In this document: piece after piece, positions 1-9,400 of the stretch
Numbering within the stretch: the first letter of the stretch is position 1
Layout: every line of letters starts with the position of its first letter
Assembly: GCA_916613615.1 (NCBI GenBank)
Contig: OU744724.1
Location: 21,872,171-21,936,170, forward strand
DNA length: 64,000 nucleotides
Direction: 5' to 3'
From: Steromphala cineraria
Lineage: Eukaryota; Mollusca; Gastropoda; Trochida; Trochidae
The notes under the pieces: model-generated
What the model was told of the DNA's origin: nothing
Databases searched by the model: none
Seen by the model: the letters and a program-made list of their open reading frames with translations, nothing else
Translations under genes and position numbers: made by a program

Positions 1-3000
1 GTATGCGTCCAGATTCTCCCACGACAAGGACATGGCGTCGACGGCCCAAGCTGCTGGGTCGGGGAGAGGCGAGACGTACACCGGAAGCTGATGGTTCTGC
101 TTCGTGGCAAACAGGTCGAGGAGAGGACGGTGGACCTGAGCGGCGATGAGAGCGAAGGCTTCCGGGTTCAACATCCACTCTGTTGGTGACGGCTTGTCTG
201 GTCTGGACAGGGCGTCCGCGAGGACGTTCCTGCAGCCTGGAATGTGTCGAGCTCTGATGAAGATCTGATTCTCGTCCAGAAGATGGAAGAGCTCGAAGGC
301 CTGTTCTAGGAGCTGATGAGAGCCTGTCGTTCCTTGGTTCCTGATAGTCCAAACGACCGTGGAGTTGTCTGAGGCCAGGAGAAGGCGGCTGCCTCGTAGA
401 ACTTGAAGCCAATGCGTCACTGCTAGGATTACTGCCTGCATCTCCAGATTGTTTGAGTGCCAGGTGGTCTGAGGATGCGTCCAAAAGCCTGACGCAGTCT
501 GATCCCCGAGATGAGCTCCCCAGCCCTGGAGCAAAGCGTCCACGAATAGTTCCTGGTTGTGTTGAAACTCTAGCAAAGAGACGCCTTCGCAGACGTTCGA
601 TGGCTGTGTCCACCAACGGAGGTACTGGCTGAGGTGCGCAGGCAGGGAGATCCTTACTGACGTGTCGTCCGACCGGATGTAAGGGCTGAGAAACACCTGG
701 AGAGGGCGGATCATGAGACGACCTCTGAGCGTGAGGGCCTGGGCGGACGTGAGGAGTCCCAGAAGAGATTGCCAATCTCTGAGTCGAAGAGGGGACACCA
801 GGGCTCGGTGGACGAAGGACTGGATCTTGGTCCACCTGTCTGGAGGAACGAGTAGGAGGCCCAGGTCTGTCCGGAAGCGCCCCCCTATGAAGGTCAAGTC
901 TTGGGAGGGGACAAGCTGAGACTTCTCCCGGTTGACTAGCCATCCCAGCTGGCGGAGGAGGTCGAGGGCCAACGCCGCCTGTCTGCGTAGAACGAGTGGT
1001 TGAGGATTGGACATAAGACAGTCGTCGATGTAGGGGTCGAAATGCATCCCTCTGAGATGGAGATAGCGGCAGATGGGAGCTGTGATCCTCGTGAATAACC
1101 ACGGAGCCGAAGAAATTCCAAACGGCAGGACCCGCCACTGGTAATGTAGGCCCTGGAAGACGAACCGCAGGAACCTCCTGTGAGGCGGGTAGATCGGCAC
1201 ATGGAGATAGGCGTCCTGTAAGTCGAGGCTGACCATCCAATCGCCTGGAGACAGCTGGGCTCGGAGAGCGTCTAGGGAGGTCATGCGAAAGTGGGATGGT
1301 GGCTCCATGTAAAGCTCGTTGAATGTCGCCATGTTGTGGATCATTCGGAACTTGGTGGAATTTTTCTTCGGGACCAGGAAGATTGGTGAGTAAAACCCTG
1401 GGGCGTGATCGGGTTGTAGCACCAACTCCAGAGCGTTCTTGTCGGTAAGCGTCTTGATGTTCTCTGCTAGAAGAGCGCTCTGGGCTTCTGAGTAGTCCCG
1501 TGCCAGGGGAGTCGCGGTCACGGGGGGAGGGCAGGTCAATGGCAACTTGTAACCTGTCCTCAGGGTGTTGGTGACGTAAGGATCTTCTAGTAATGTCCAG
1601 TTGCGCCAGAAGATCCCTAATCTCCCGCCTACGGGTGTGGGGTGCACCGGCACGACTGGGGGCGGGAGGACCCAGCCGCGTGGGGCGCAGACATCACTGT
1701 CTGGAGTAGGGTCGCTTGCCACCCCTGCCTCCGCGTGGCTTGGAGGCGTCCCTTCCTCTGGAGGAGTTGGCAGAGCGCTGGTACTGCGAGGAGGGACCTG
1801 ATCTGGAGGGCTGCGTCCTGACACGCTGGCGCTTGTAAGGGCGTTGGCTCGTATTGTTCTGACGTCTGAAAGAGATGTTGGAGACGTGCTGCACTGCCGG
1901 AAGGCAACCTCCGTCTGAGTCACTGAGGCCTGCTCCTTGTAGACCTCCGGGATCTTGTCAGCGAAAAGAGTCGCGGCCATGGGGGGAGCCTGTAACAGGG
2001 ACTTCTTGAACTCAGAGTCCCACGCACACTGGTCCAAGAAACCTGAGCGTCGAAGGTGAGTGAGGGAGCCGAGGCCAGCTCTCACGTTGTCGAGAATAAG
2101 AACCATGTTGCGCCGCTGCCAGTCCATCAAGGTGTGGAGGTGATCCAGACGGGAAGGGTTGTCGACGTCTAAGTCGGCCTTGATCGCGTCAGTCGAGGAG
2201 AGGAGGATCGAGATAGGCCTCAGAGTCCTTCTGAGGGCAGCCTCCACCGAAGAGATCTTAGTGTCCGAAACCTTGTATGAGTGGTTGAGGTTTGGGGCCA
2301 GGCGTCCTATGGCGTCATCCAGGGCGGCGGCCTTGTCGAAGCGGCTGAGCGAGTGCACGGGCGTGGCCGCAGGTAGCTTCGAGGACTTCAGGGAGGAAGA
2401 CAGCGAGAGCTTCTGGAAGTCGTCCTGTAAGGCGGCTATACCTTCCAGCACATCAGGGTGAGGGGGGAGCTTGAGGTCAGGGTCCTCACGCACACAAGTG
2501 AGAGGGTCCGAGCCACCAGGGGAGGAGCCCTCTGGGAGCCTGTCGGCGATCCAGCTAGACACCATCTTCAGAGGCAGGAAAGTGGGGCCCTCTGCCTCGT
2601 CGTCATCGTAGTCTGGGACGAAGTGGCGCTCATCATCGCTGATAACGGGAGAGTGGCGCCTCTTCCTGGAAGATCTGGGCGTCTTCGGTGGCGTCCGGGA
2701 GCCGGAGTGGCGTGAGCGCCGGGAGGTGGACCTGTCCACTGAAGGAGAGCGAGAGCGGGAAGGCGTCCTGGAGCGCCGCGAGCGTCGTTGGCGCCGAGGA
2801 GGGGAGGGGCTCCTGGAGCGACGAGGTGAGCGAGAGGTTCTGACGTCCCTGGGAGGGGAGTCCCTGGAACGCTGGGGCTGGTCTGAGCGCTGCTTGGGGT
2901 CCAGGCGTTGGCGTTGGTCCCGATCTCCCGAGCGTTGGCGCTGATCCTGACGCTGGTCACGATCCCTGGAGTGCTGGCGCTGGTCCTGGCGCTGGTCCGA

Positions 3001-3273
3001 GCGTTGGTCGTGGCGCTGGCGAGTGTCAGGGCGCTGGTCTAGGCGTGAGTCCGGGCGCTGGTCCTGGCGCTGGCGCAGGTCCTGGTCCTGAGACAGAGGT
3101 TGACGGGCCATCAACTTATCAAACATACTGGACATGATGAGCTCCAGTTCCGGACGGGAGAGGGCCGAAGACGTGCTGGGCGTCGGAGGCGGCGTCTGCC
3201 GAGCAGGAGGAGGAGGAGGAGGAGGAGGAGGAGGCGGCTCGACTGGAGGGAGGTCGGTGGTGGGGTCAGACAT
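1..3273 (-). CDS. DIRS-like gag-reverse transcriptase-RNase H polyprotein, C-terminus beyond window
   Basis: The minus-strand frame has no stop codon from an in-frame TGA at 3346-3348 down to base 1. The first ATG is at 3273, giving at least 1091 codons, cut by the window edge. Residues about 13-23 are a polyproline run and about 55-215 are Arg/Gln/Asp- and SR-rich, as in a gag-like nucleic-acid-binding region. A less repetitive gag-like stretch follows. Reverse transcriptase begins near residue 590. It contains DLQDAYLHVPI, LPFGISSAPWLFT and the catalytic YIDD box at 748-751. RNase H follows, with candidate acidic residues at 912 (LFVDALLQGW) and 1020 (NVLADALSR) and a SDNST segment between them. 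This order and these motifs are typical of DIRS-type elements, whose tyrosine recombinase would lie further left. Intactness suggests a recent insertion. Family identity is confident; the DIRS subgroup is inferred. Confidence 0.88.
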   Translation of the reverse strand, partial: MSDPTTDLPPVEPPPPPPPPPPPARQTPPPTPSTSSALSRPELELIMSSMFDKLMARQPLSQDQDLRQRQDQRPDSRLDQRPDTRQRHDQRSDQRQDQRQHSRDRDQRQDQRQRSGDRDQRQRLDPKQRSDQPQRSRDSPPRDVRTSRSPRRSRSPSPPRRQRRSRRSRTPSRSRSPSVDRSTSRRSRHSGSRTPPKTPRSSRKRRHSPVISDDERHFVPDYDDDEAEGPTFLPLKMVSSWIADRLPEGSSPGGSDPLTCVREDPDLKLPPHPDVLEGIAALQDDFQKLSLSSSLKSSKLPAATPVHSLSRFDKAAALDDAIGRLAPNLNHSYKVSDTKISSVEAALRRTLRPISILLSSTDAIKADLDVDNPSRLDHLHTLMDWQRRNMVLILDNVRAGLGSLTHLRRSGFLDQCAWDSEFKKSLLQAPPMAATLFADKIPEVYKEQASVTQTEVAFRQCSTSPTSLSDVRTIRANALTSASVSGRSPPDQVPPRSTSALPTPPEEGTPPSHAEAGVASDPTPDSDVCAPRGWVLPPPVVPVHPTPVGGRLGIFWRNWTLLEDPYVTNTLRTGYKLPLTCPPPVTATPLARDYSEAQSALLAENIKTLTDKNALELVLQPDHAPGFYSPIFLVPKKNSTKFRMIHNMATFNELYMEPPSHFRMTSLDALRAQLSPGDWMVSLDLQDAYLHVPIYPPHRRFLRFVFQGLHYQWRVLPFGISSAPWLFTRITAPICRYLHLRGMHFDPYIDDCLMSNPQPLVLRRQAALALDLLRQLGWLVNREKSQLVPSQDLTFIGGRFRTDLGLLLVPPDRWTKIQSFVHRALVSPLRLRDWQSLLGLLTSAQALTLRGRLMIRPLQVFLSPYIRSDDTSVRISLPAHLSQYLRWWTQPSNVCEGVSLLEFQHNQELFVDALLQGWGAHLGDQTASGFWTHPQTTWHSNNLEMQAVILAVTHWLQVLRGSRLLLASDNSTVVWTIRNQGTTGSHQLLEQAFELFHLLDENQIFIRARHIPGCRNVLADALSRPDKPSPTEWMLNPEAFALIAAQVHRPLLDLFATKQNHQLPVYVSPLPDPAAWAVDAMSLSWENLDAY

Positions 3274-3530
3274 ACTCCTGCGTCGACGCTGGGTGAGTCT
3301 CTTCCGGCGAGCGGGGCGAAGACCTTGAAGTCGAGGGAGGAGAGGTCACTACACTCTGCACAGCGGTCGTCCACAAGGCAGATCCTGGGAAGACAGTCTG
3401 GGCAGCGGAGGTGTGGGTCCTTGGCCGACTTGGAGGAACGACACAGGACACAATAGACTCTTGGCATAAATACTGTAACACATAAGACAGAGACATGCCA
3501 ATCATGGAGACAAACACAAGGGGAATGCAT
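3111..3530 (-). CDS. Cys-rich N-terminal frame of the DIRS-like element, possibly joined to the main frame by frameshift or splicing
   Basis: A 139-codon minus-strand frame has ATG codons at 3530 and 3467. Starting at 3467 it encodes a compact Cys pattern: CVLC, CPDC, a single C, then CAEC. This resembles a zinc-binding head found at the N-terminus of many DIRS gag proteins. It is in a different frame from the main polyprotein and overlaps it by about 230 bases. Just after the last Cys pair, at about 3310-3320, the other frame becomes Arg/Lys-rich, which is what normally follows the Cys head. The two may be joined by a one-base shift, a small intron or an assembly error. The tail of this frame beyond about 3300 is probably not real protein. 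Confidence 0.5.
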   Translation of the reverse strand: MHSPCVCLHDWHVSVLCVTVFMPRVYCVLCRSSKSAKDPHLRCPDCLPRICLVDDRCAECSDLSSLDFKVFAPLAGRDSPSVDAGVCLTPPPTSLQSSRLLLLLLLLLLLGRRRLRRPARLRPSPVRNWSSSCPVCLIS

Positions 3531-5640
3531 AAAAAATTTGAAAAAGAATTAGAAATTTGTTTAAGAGCGTGCCCCTTTAAGGGCAAGCGAAAACGGTAAC
3601 ATTTATGTCCCGGAAGGGTTGCCGTAGAAAATTAAATAAGATGTAATGAAATAATTTTGGAGCAAAAAATTATTATTACAAGTTTATTTAATAAGAATAG
3701 ATGCAAAAATGAAATGCATTAGATGGAATATGTAATATGAAATTAATATATAGGAATAAGTGATTATGATATATATTAATTTGTGATTGAAAAAATTTTA
3801 TGAAATTTTTTGTGAAAGAGATATAGAAAATAAAATATAATGCGATATATTGTTATTTTTATATGCAATGGGATATAGGCTGATGGAAGTAATGCATAGA
3901 AATACTTAGAAAGTGATTAAAAATGCAAAACGAGTTTTTAGAAGGAAAAAACAGGCAGCCATAGTCTTTGGACCAGACCAAAGGTAGATGTGACGTAAGC
4001 AGGAATGCGGACGTGCAGAAAAGCAGGTCAACAAAACCAGCCCACGTAGATGGAAAAACAAGAGGGAAAAGAAGGAAGGGGGTACGAAAACAGGCAGATC
4101 GACCCCCCAGAAGGTATTTCCAAGTGAAATAGAACATGCAAGGTACGTAACATGGCGAGAGGCCACGTACATGAGCAAAATCACCAAGTGCAAAAAGATC
4201 GCGAAAGCGAAGTTAGAAGGAAACATCGATATATTAGAAACGATGGGGGCAGCAAAAGGATAATGACGGAAGGAAAGGAAGGAAAAAAGACCAGAAAAAC
4301 CAACCGTAGAAGAAAATCGGTAAGCAAGACGAAATACATGCGTTCTCTAAGAGAGAGAAAGAAAGTATGATACGAATTTTACCCAGGATTCCGGTTTCCC
4401 GCTCATGCGCAGTGGGCTGGGGGCAGCCCATCCGGTAAGCACGATGAATTTCGCGGTAAACCTCTGTCTCTCGTGAGAAAGGTAAGTGGCATATACTAAG
4501 TTAGGTAGGTTAAAAATTTACTTTTTTCACTTTTTGTAAAAAAACAATTTTTTTAAAAATTCCCCACTCTTGATTTTCTTGGGTTTTTGTGTGTTAATAA
4601 GTACCTTTCACCCTACTTTTTAAAACCAAAATTGGCCTGTTATCAGAAATGTCTAGGTTCAGTTCAGTTTCTACTGGCCTATTAAGAAACACATGTCAGA
4701 CAGTAGGTAAGTAAACAGTACATTGCAGTTCATAAACTAAACAGAAATTATATATATGGTAGTACAATGTCATTGATGAATATTGATGAATGTGAGAAAA
4801 ACTTTTATGTTGAGGAGGGTTTTTCAATGTATTGATAAGTACCAATTCCAAAATGAGACACTTGGTCACACAGGGTACAAAATATCTTTTCGATGAAGCA
4901 ATATTCACTCGCATGAACAGTTTCTAGGCATGTCATAAAACTGTTCCGTTGTTGTCATTCCTCATTTGACAGAAGTTGTACCGAACTCTAGTGATTAGAA
5001 CCATCCTGTCTCAGGGCATGAACGTTACGCTCCACTAATCTGTAACCTGGGCTTAGAAGCTAGATTCGCTTGACTTGGGATAGAACCAATCAGATCATTT
5101 TTCTTGTTGAAATTTTATCGAGAAGGTGGCGAGAAAATGATCTCATTGGCTATATCCTAAATCAGGCCGCGCAAGCGATTACATTCAAATTTGAAATCAC
5201 TCAGTATTCTTTGTTTATTTCCTTAAACTTTTTATGTATTATCAACTTTTGTCAGAAACAGCTAAAAACCTAGTTTCAACACTCTAATCTATCTCCAAAT
5301 GCTAATACCTATTGTTTGATTAAACTAAATGTTCATTCTTACCCAAGTGGGCATGATTATTCCGGGTATTAAAGTTTGCATAATGGTCATGGGAATTACA
5401 GTTTTTCTAAAAATAACTCGCATTTTGATTGGTTGACGGAACTTTTTTACACCCATTCATGATTCTCTTGGATCTTCTATTTCAGTCGAGAGATATATAT
5501 GACAAATCGTATACCTAAGTTGCGAAAGTCACACATTACTAAAACATTTTTAAAGGGAAGTCAATAACTTTTGATGTTTTCTTTGCCGTAAATACTATTT
5601 CAAATCTTCAAGGCGGCGCTGTGAGGGAGAGTCGCCAGCC
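3531..5640. other. AT-rich non-coding stretch beside the DIRS-like element
   Basis: I see no supported gene here. Short open frames at 3859-4226 (minus) and 4152-4370 (plus) are low-complexity and match no family I know. Around 4385-4480 there is a GC-richer patch with an ATGCGCA motif that might belong to the terminus of the DIRS-like element. A 12-base segment TTCTTACCCAAG near 5340 recurs inverted near 6005, hinting at a decayed inverted-repeat element across 5.3-6.0 kb. Confidence 0.4.
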
Positions 5641-5649
5641 GAACGGTCG

Positions 5650-5701
5650 TTACGTCATAGCTCTATGACGTCATTAAACATGACGTCAAACAGTGACGTA
5701 A
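5650..5701. promoter_or_regulatory. Cluster of four CRE/ATF-like sites
   Basis: Within 52 bases there are two TGACGTCA palindromes (5666-5673 and 5681-5688) and two variants, TTACGTCA (5650-5657) and TGACGTAA (5694-5701). Such sequences are bound by CREB/ATF-type bZIP factors. No start site is visible nearby. The nearest gene, the hydrolase, ends 3' of here on the opposite strand, so the cluster is either distal, part of an unrecognised transcript, or carried by a repeat. Confidence 0.4.
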
Positions 5702-6020
5702 TAACATTCCTCGCTAGGCTTGTCAAACGTAACGAAAGCTAACGACGTCTAACTTTTTCTTTCTGGTTGTGCGCGGTCAATAAATAGATTTTTTTGGTCA
5801 TATGAGACAATATGTTTTTGATAAAATGTGACATAAAAATTATTAACTATTTAAAATTAGAGCGTATTTTGCGAACTACTTCGAGCCGCCCATCTTGAAG
5901 TAGTGAGCAACATTATGAATGGCGTATGAGTACAATTTGTACTTTACCGGCCGCGCGTAGTTTTTAATGTTACTCTTATTTTCCCGTTTTATGCATTAAA
6001 ATGATCTTGGGTAAGAAAAA

Positions 6021-6173
6021 GAATAACCAACTCGGTGCTCGGAATTACGGATTATCTGTCCCTCGTTAATTATTGTGTCAAACTCCTCGCTGAAGCTCGG
6101 AGTTTATCGCAATAATTAACTCAGGACAGATAATCCGTAATTCCTCGCAACTCGTTTATTATTCTTATAATAA
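6021..6173. repeat. Foldback (hairpin) repeat, arms about 70 nt
   Basis: The left arm from about 6021 to 6095 reads GGAATTACGGATTATCTGTC then TTAATTATTG. The right arm to about 6173 is its near-complement, with GACAGATAATCCGTAATTCC. The copies differ by scattered substitutions and the loop is very short. It resembles a foldback MITE and lies 3' of the hydrolase gene, possibly within its 3' UTR. Confidence 0.75.
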
Positions 6174-6445
6174 CTACCAGTATAATAAATACATTCAAGC
6201 ATCAAGCTTTCTTACCTTCAAGACCAAACGTGGACAAGCGCCACCTTTGTTGTTTGTGATTTTATCAAAAACATTCATAACACTTCTTTTTGATATCAAT
6301 ACTATCATGTAAGGAAACACAAGTCCCCTATGTCAGTTATTGTTAATAATATCTCTAATCCGATCTGGAATGTTGAGCGGGTTGTTTAGCGCTCCTTGGG
6401 CAAAATTCAAGCTATCAGCAGCGTCCAGAATAATAACTTTGGGTG

Positions 6446-9400
6446 TTAATATTGACACACACAGGAGGAAATATCATTCTTGTATTCCCACTTGTTGCCA
6501 TAGAAACCAGAACATAGGAATCCTCCAGGTCCCTTCCAGCCAAAGTCTGGTCCAGTTATCACATAGTCAGGGATCAGATTAGAAAACTGAAACAAAGAAC
6601 AGTTAAGGTTTTACAAGCACAAACACTGGGAGAATCTCATTTCTTTATGATATTAAATATGCCAACATGAGTTAACATTTTAAAAGATGTTGGGGATATT
6701 ATACTTTTATCATCCCAAACTATGTTCCAAGCATGTGATTTGTATTAAAATGCCTTTGCACACAAAGATATTAAAGACCCCTGTTCTATTGGCTTTCATC
6801 CATCATTTCAAAATTTAAGCATTAGGAACGAACCGATATCTTTTGCCAATTCATTTACATAACTCATTTGTTGATCGAAAATAAGCATATTTACAAATAA
6901 TTAAAAATAAAGGTTATCAGTTATGACAATGTTATGCTGTTGTAAATACTCTCAGCACCGATTTTTGGCTTTTTTCTAAATGCGTATTCTATTCAAATTG
7001 TTGAATCTTGAACATATAAAATGTTAATCTCACTAACATAATTGAAATGAAATGTTAAATAATAACCATACATATGCATAAACAGGAGAGTACTCTAGAA
7101 TTTATTTCTACAAAATACCCTGATAGAACTGTCTCTTTAAATACATTCATAAAGATATTCATGCAACGGGATTAAACCAAAACACTGACCGGTGATCTGG
7201 CCATGGGTGGGATAGTTGGTGTAGCAAGAGAGATGATGTCCATCAAACCAGCCTCGGACAATCCCATGAGCACCAAAGCAAGATGGCGGTCACCATTTGG
7301 CGCTAACGTCAGTAATCCAGTTCTCAGGTTGGAAAATCTACAGTCCTGTAGCTGAACACAGTCTCCTGAGTCTGAAGTGGAAGACAGGTTCAACACTTTA
7401 TCAGAATAATGGCTGAAGTTGAAGACAGGTTAAACACTTTATCAGAATAATGGCTGAAGCATAAGGACTCATTCAGTTACTTAATACTGACATAGATCAT
7501 ATAAATACTCCTTAATTTCTAGCAGTCTTAGTAAACCTAGCCTCAATAATTATCCGATATTGAGTCTAGCGAGATGTAGTAGCGGGTTGCGTCAGCACTA
7601 TGACCCTCCAACACTATCTATGAAAATGCAGACTATTGTGGCTTGGTTAGACGATCAACTGCTATATTTCGCTAGACTCAATATCAGAGTATTATTGAGG
7701 CTAGGATTATTTAGATTGAACTTCTTGGTAAATAAAGTCAGATCAACTTTCAGTGATTTAAGTATTCAGTGTCTCAAAACCAGACTGAAAAGAACTTAAG
7801 GTACCTGTTAAACTCTATCTTAGGACATATTAGATAGAACACCAAACACACAAACACAAAACTCAGGGCTGAAAGTGCTTTTGTATTCAACACATATTTT
7901 CCTACAGACTCATTTTGTATCAAGTCTAGGAGCCAACTCCATCTCTCTCAGTCTTTCCTTTTATGATTAAAATTCAGTACTCATTATTATCAGTTTGATA
8001 TATAATTGCAACATACCAGAAATTGACACAGGAAGCCGAGACAGAAGGTCTAGAGAGAGAAGATTCTGTTGAGGAGTGCCCACTACAATGAGGTTACGGT
8101 CTGCCATCAGCTCGGGTGTGACTTCGGTGTCACGCACGATACTCGCTGTTGTGTCAGAGGTCAGCAGGAACTGGTTGGCGATGTACACTGCCGCCGTCAG
8201 GAGGGATCGAGTTGTACTCTGAGAGCCCTTTGTGCCTTGAATAAATTTGTTTTCATTTAGATTTGGAGTGATATCTTCTATTTTCATAAGTGCATTATGG
8301 TGTAAGGCATTTGAAAAAAGCATCTTTGATAACGGGCAATTTTCAGTTTTTTTAATAAATTTTCTGAATTTTAAATTTTAAATATCAATACTAAAAAATT
8401 TAATGGGTCATTCTTTTATTAAACACGCAATGATCGCTACGTTTCCAAATCCTTGTCCGTTTGAAACAATCCTAAGAGCTAACGAAGATAAGCTTTGATG
8501 TACAATTGTCATGTTTTGCTCGATTTTAATGAGATTACCTAACAGTGTACACATCGTCTTTGTCAGCAAACAAGGCAGTAGAGTCCCACTCACCTGTCAC
8601 AATAATAAAGGGGTTCTCAGCCACCCTCCTGGCGGGTCCCATGTTGAGGGGACCGCGCTCACCCTGGCTGTAGATGTCATCCTGACAGAGTCCCCACTCA
8701 CCTGCAGGGTCAAGCAACAGCAGTTTAGCTGCATAGATAACTACCTAACTATTATGAGAATCAAACTTAGGTGTATGAATCCTAAAGGGATAATAACTAC
8801 CGTCATGACCGGGTATAAGGCTATAATACATTAAGCCAAGAATTTGATACAAGAAATAAGAGGGTCAAAGGGGGGTCGGCTTTTACTCGAGGTCTATGAT
8901 GCAGATGCAGTATGCTAAAGGGATATGGCGTAATTAGCTGAAGACAGGTTACCAAGACATATTTTGCCTGAGTGTGTAATTGATCCATTATCTTAAAAAC
9001 TAATTTGGACAATCATGATCATAGAATTCTTCTACAAACGATTTGGCAAACGATAAGATGTACTCTACTTCAAGATTTGACATAGCTTGTCTTTGGGAAA
9101 ATGTCTATTATGTAAAATACTACCTTGCAAAACTTCCCTCAACTTGACATAGATACCTTGTATACAAAATCAAACAGGGATTACAACCCTGAGGAGAGTG
9201 AAGTAATATTATATATAGTGGGAGCACTGTCGGAAACAACTAAATAACTCAGTGTCAAATCATAGGCTAACTTACAAGAATGAATGAATGAAAGATTCAC
9301 ATTGTATCTACATAATAAAGGATATTTTAGCACCTGTGATCAATGGTTTACAAGTCTTATTTCAATTGAAGTTAGTTTAACCCCCTCACCTTTTGGCCCA

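Larger units (their letters stand above)
1..3530 (-). mobile_element. DIRS-like tyrosine-recombinase retrotransposon, 5' part
   Basis: The region is GC-rich, unlike the AT-rich flank that begins near 3590, and is filled by the gag-RT-RNase H frame plus a short Cys-rich frame upstream. No LTR or integrase motif is seen. Assignment to DIRS rather than Gypsy rests on the RT motifs (DLQDAYLHVPI, LPFGISSAP, YIDD) and on gag and RT sharing one frame. The recombinase and left terminus lie outside the window. The right boundary is not defined by a visible terminal repeat; GC-rich sequence at about 4385-4480 could be part of the element's terminus. Confidence 0.75.

Noticed and set aside
936..1202. 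Minus-strand 88-codon frame, and the many plus-strand frames in 1-3.5 kb
   Set aside because: Out-of-frame shadows of the DIRS-like polyprotein.
3859..4370. Possible small genes on both strands
   Set aside because: Low complexity, no motif, no splice support.
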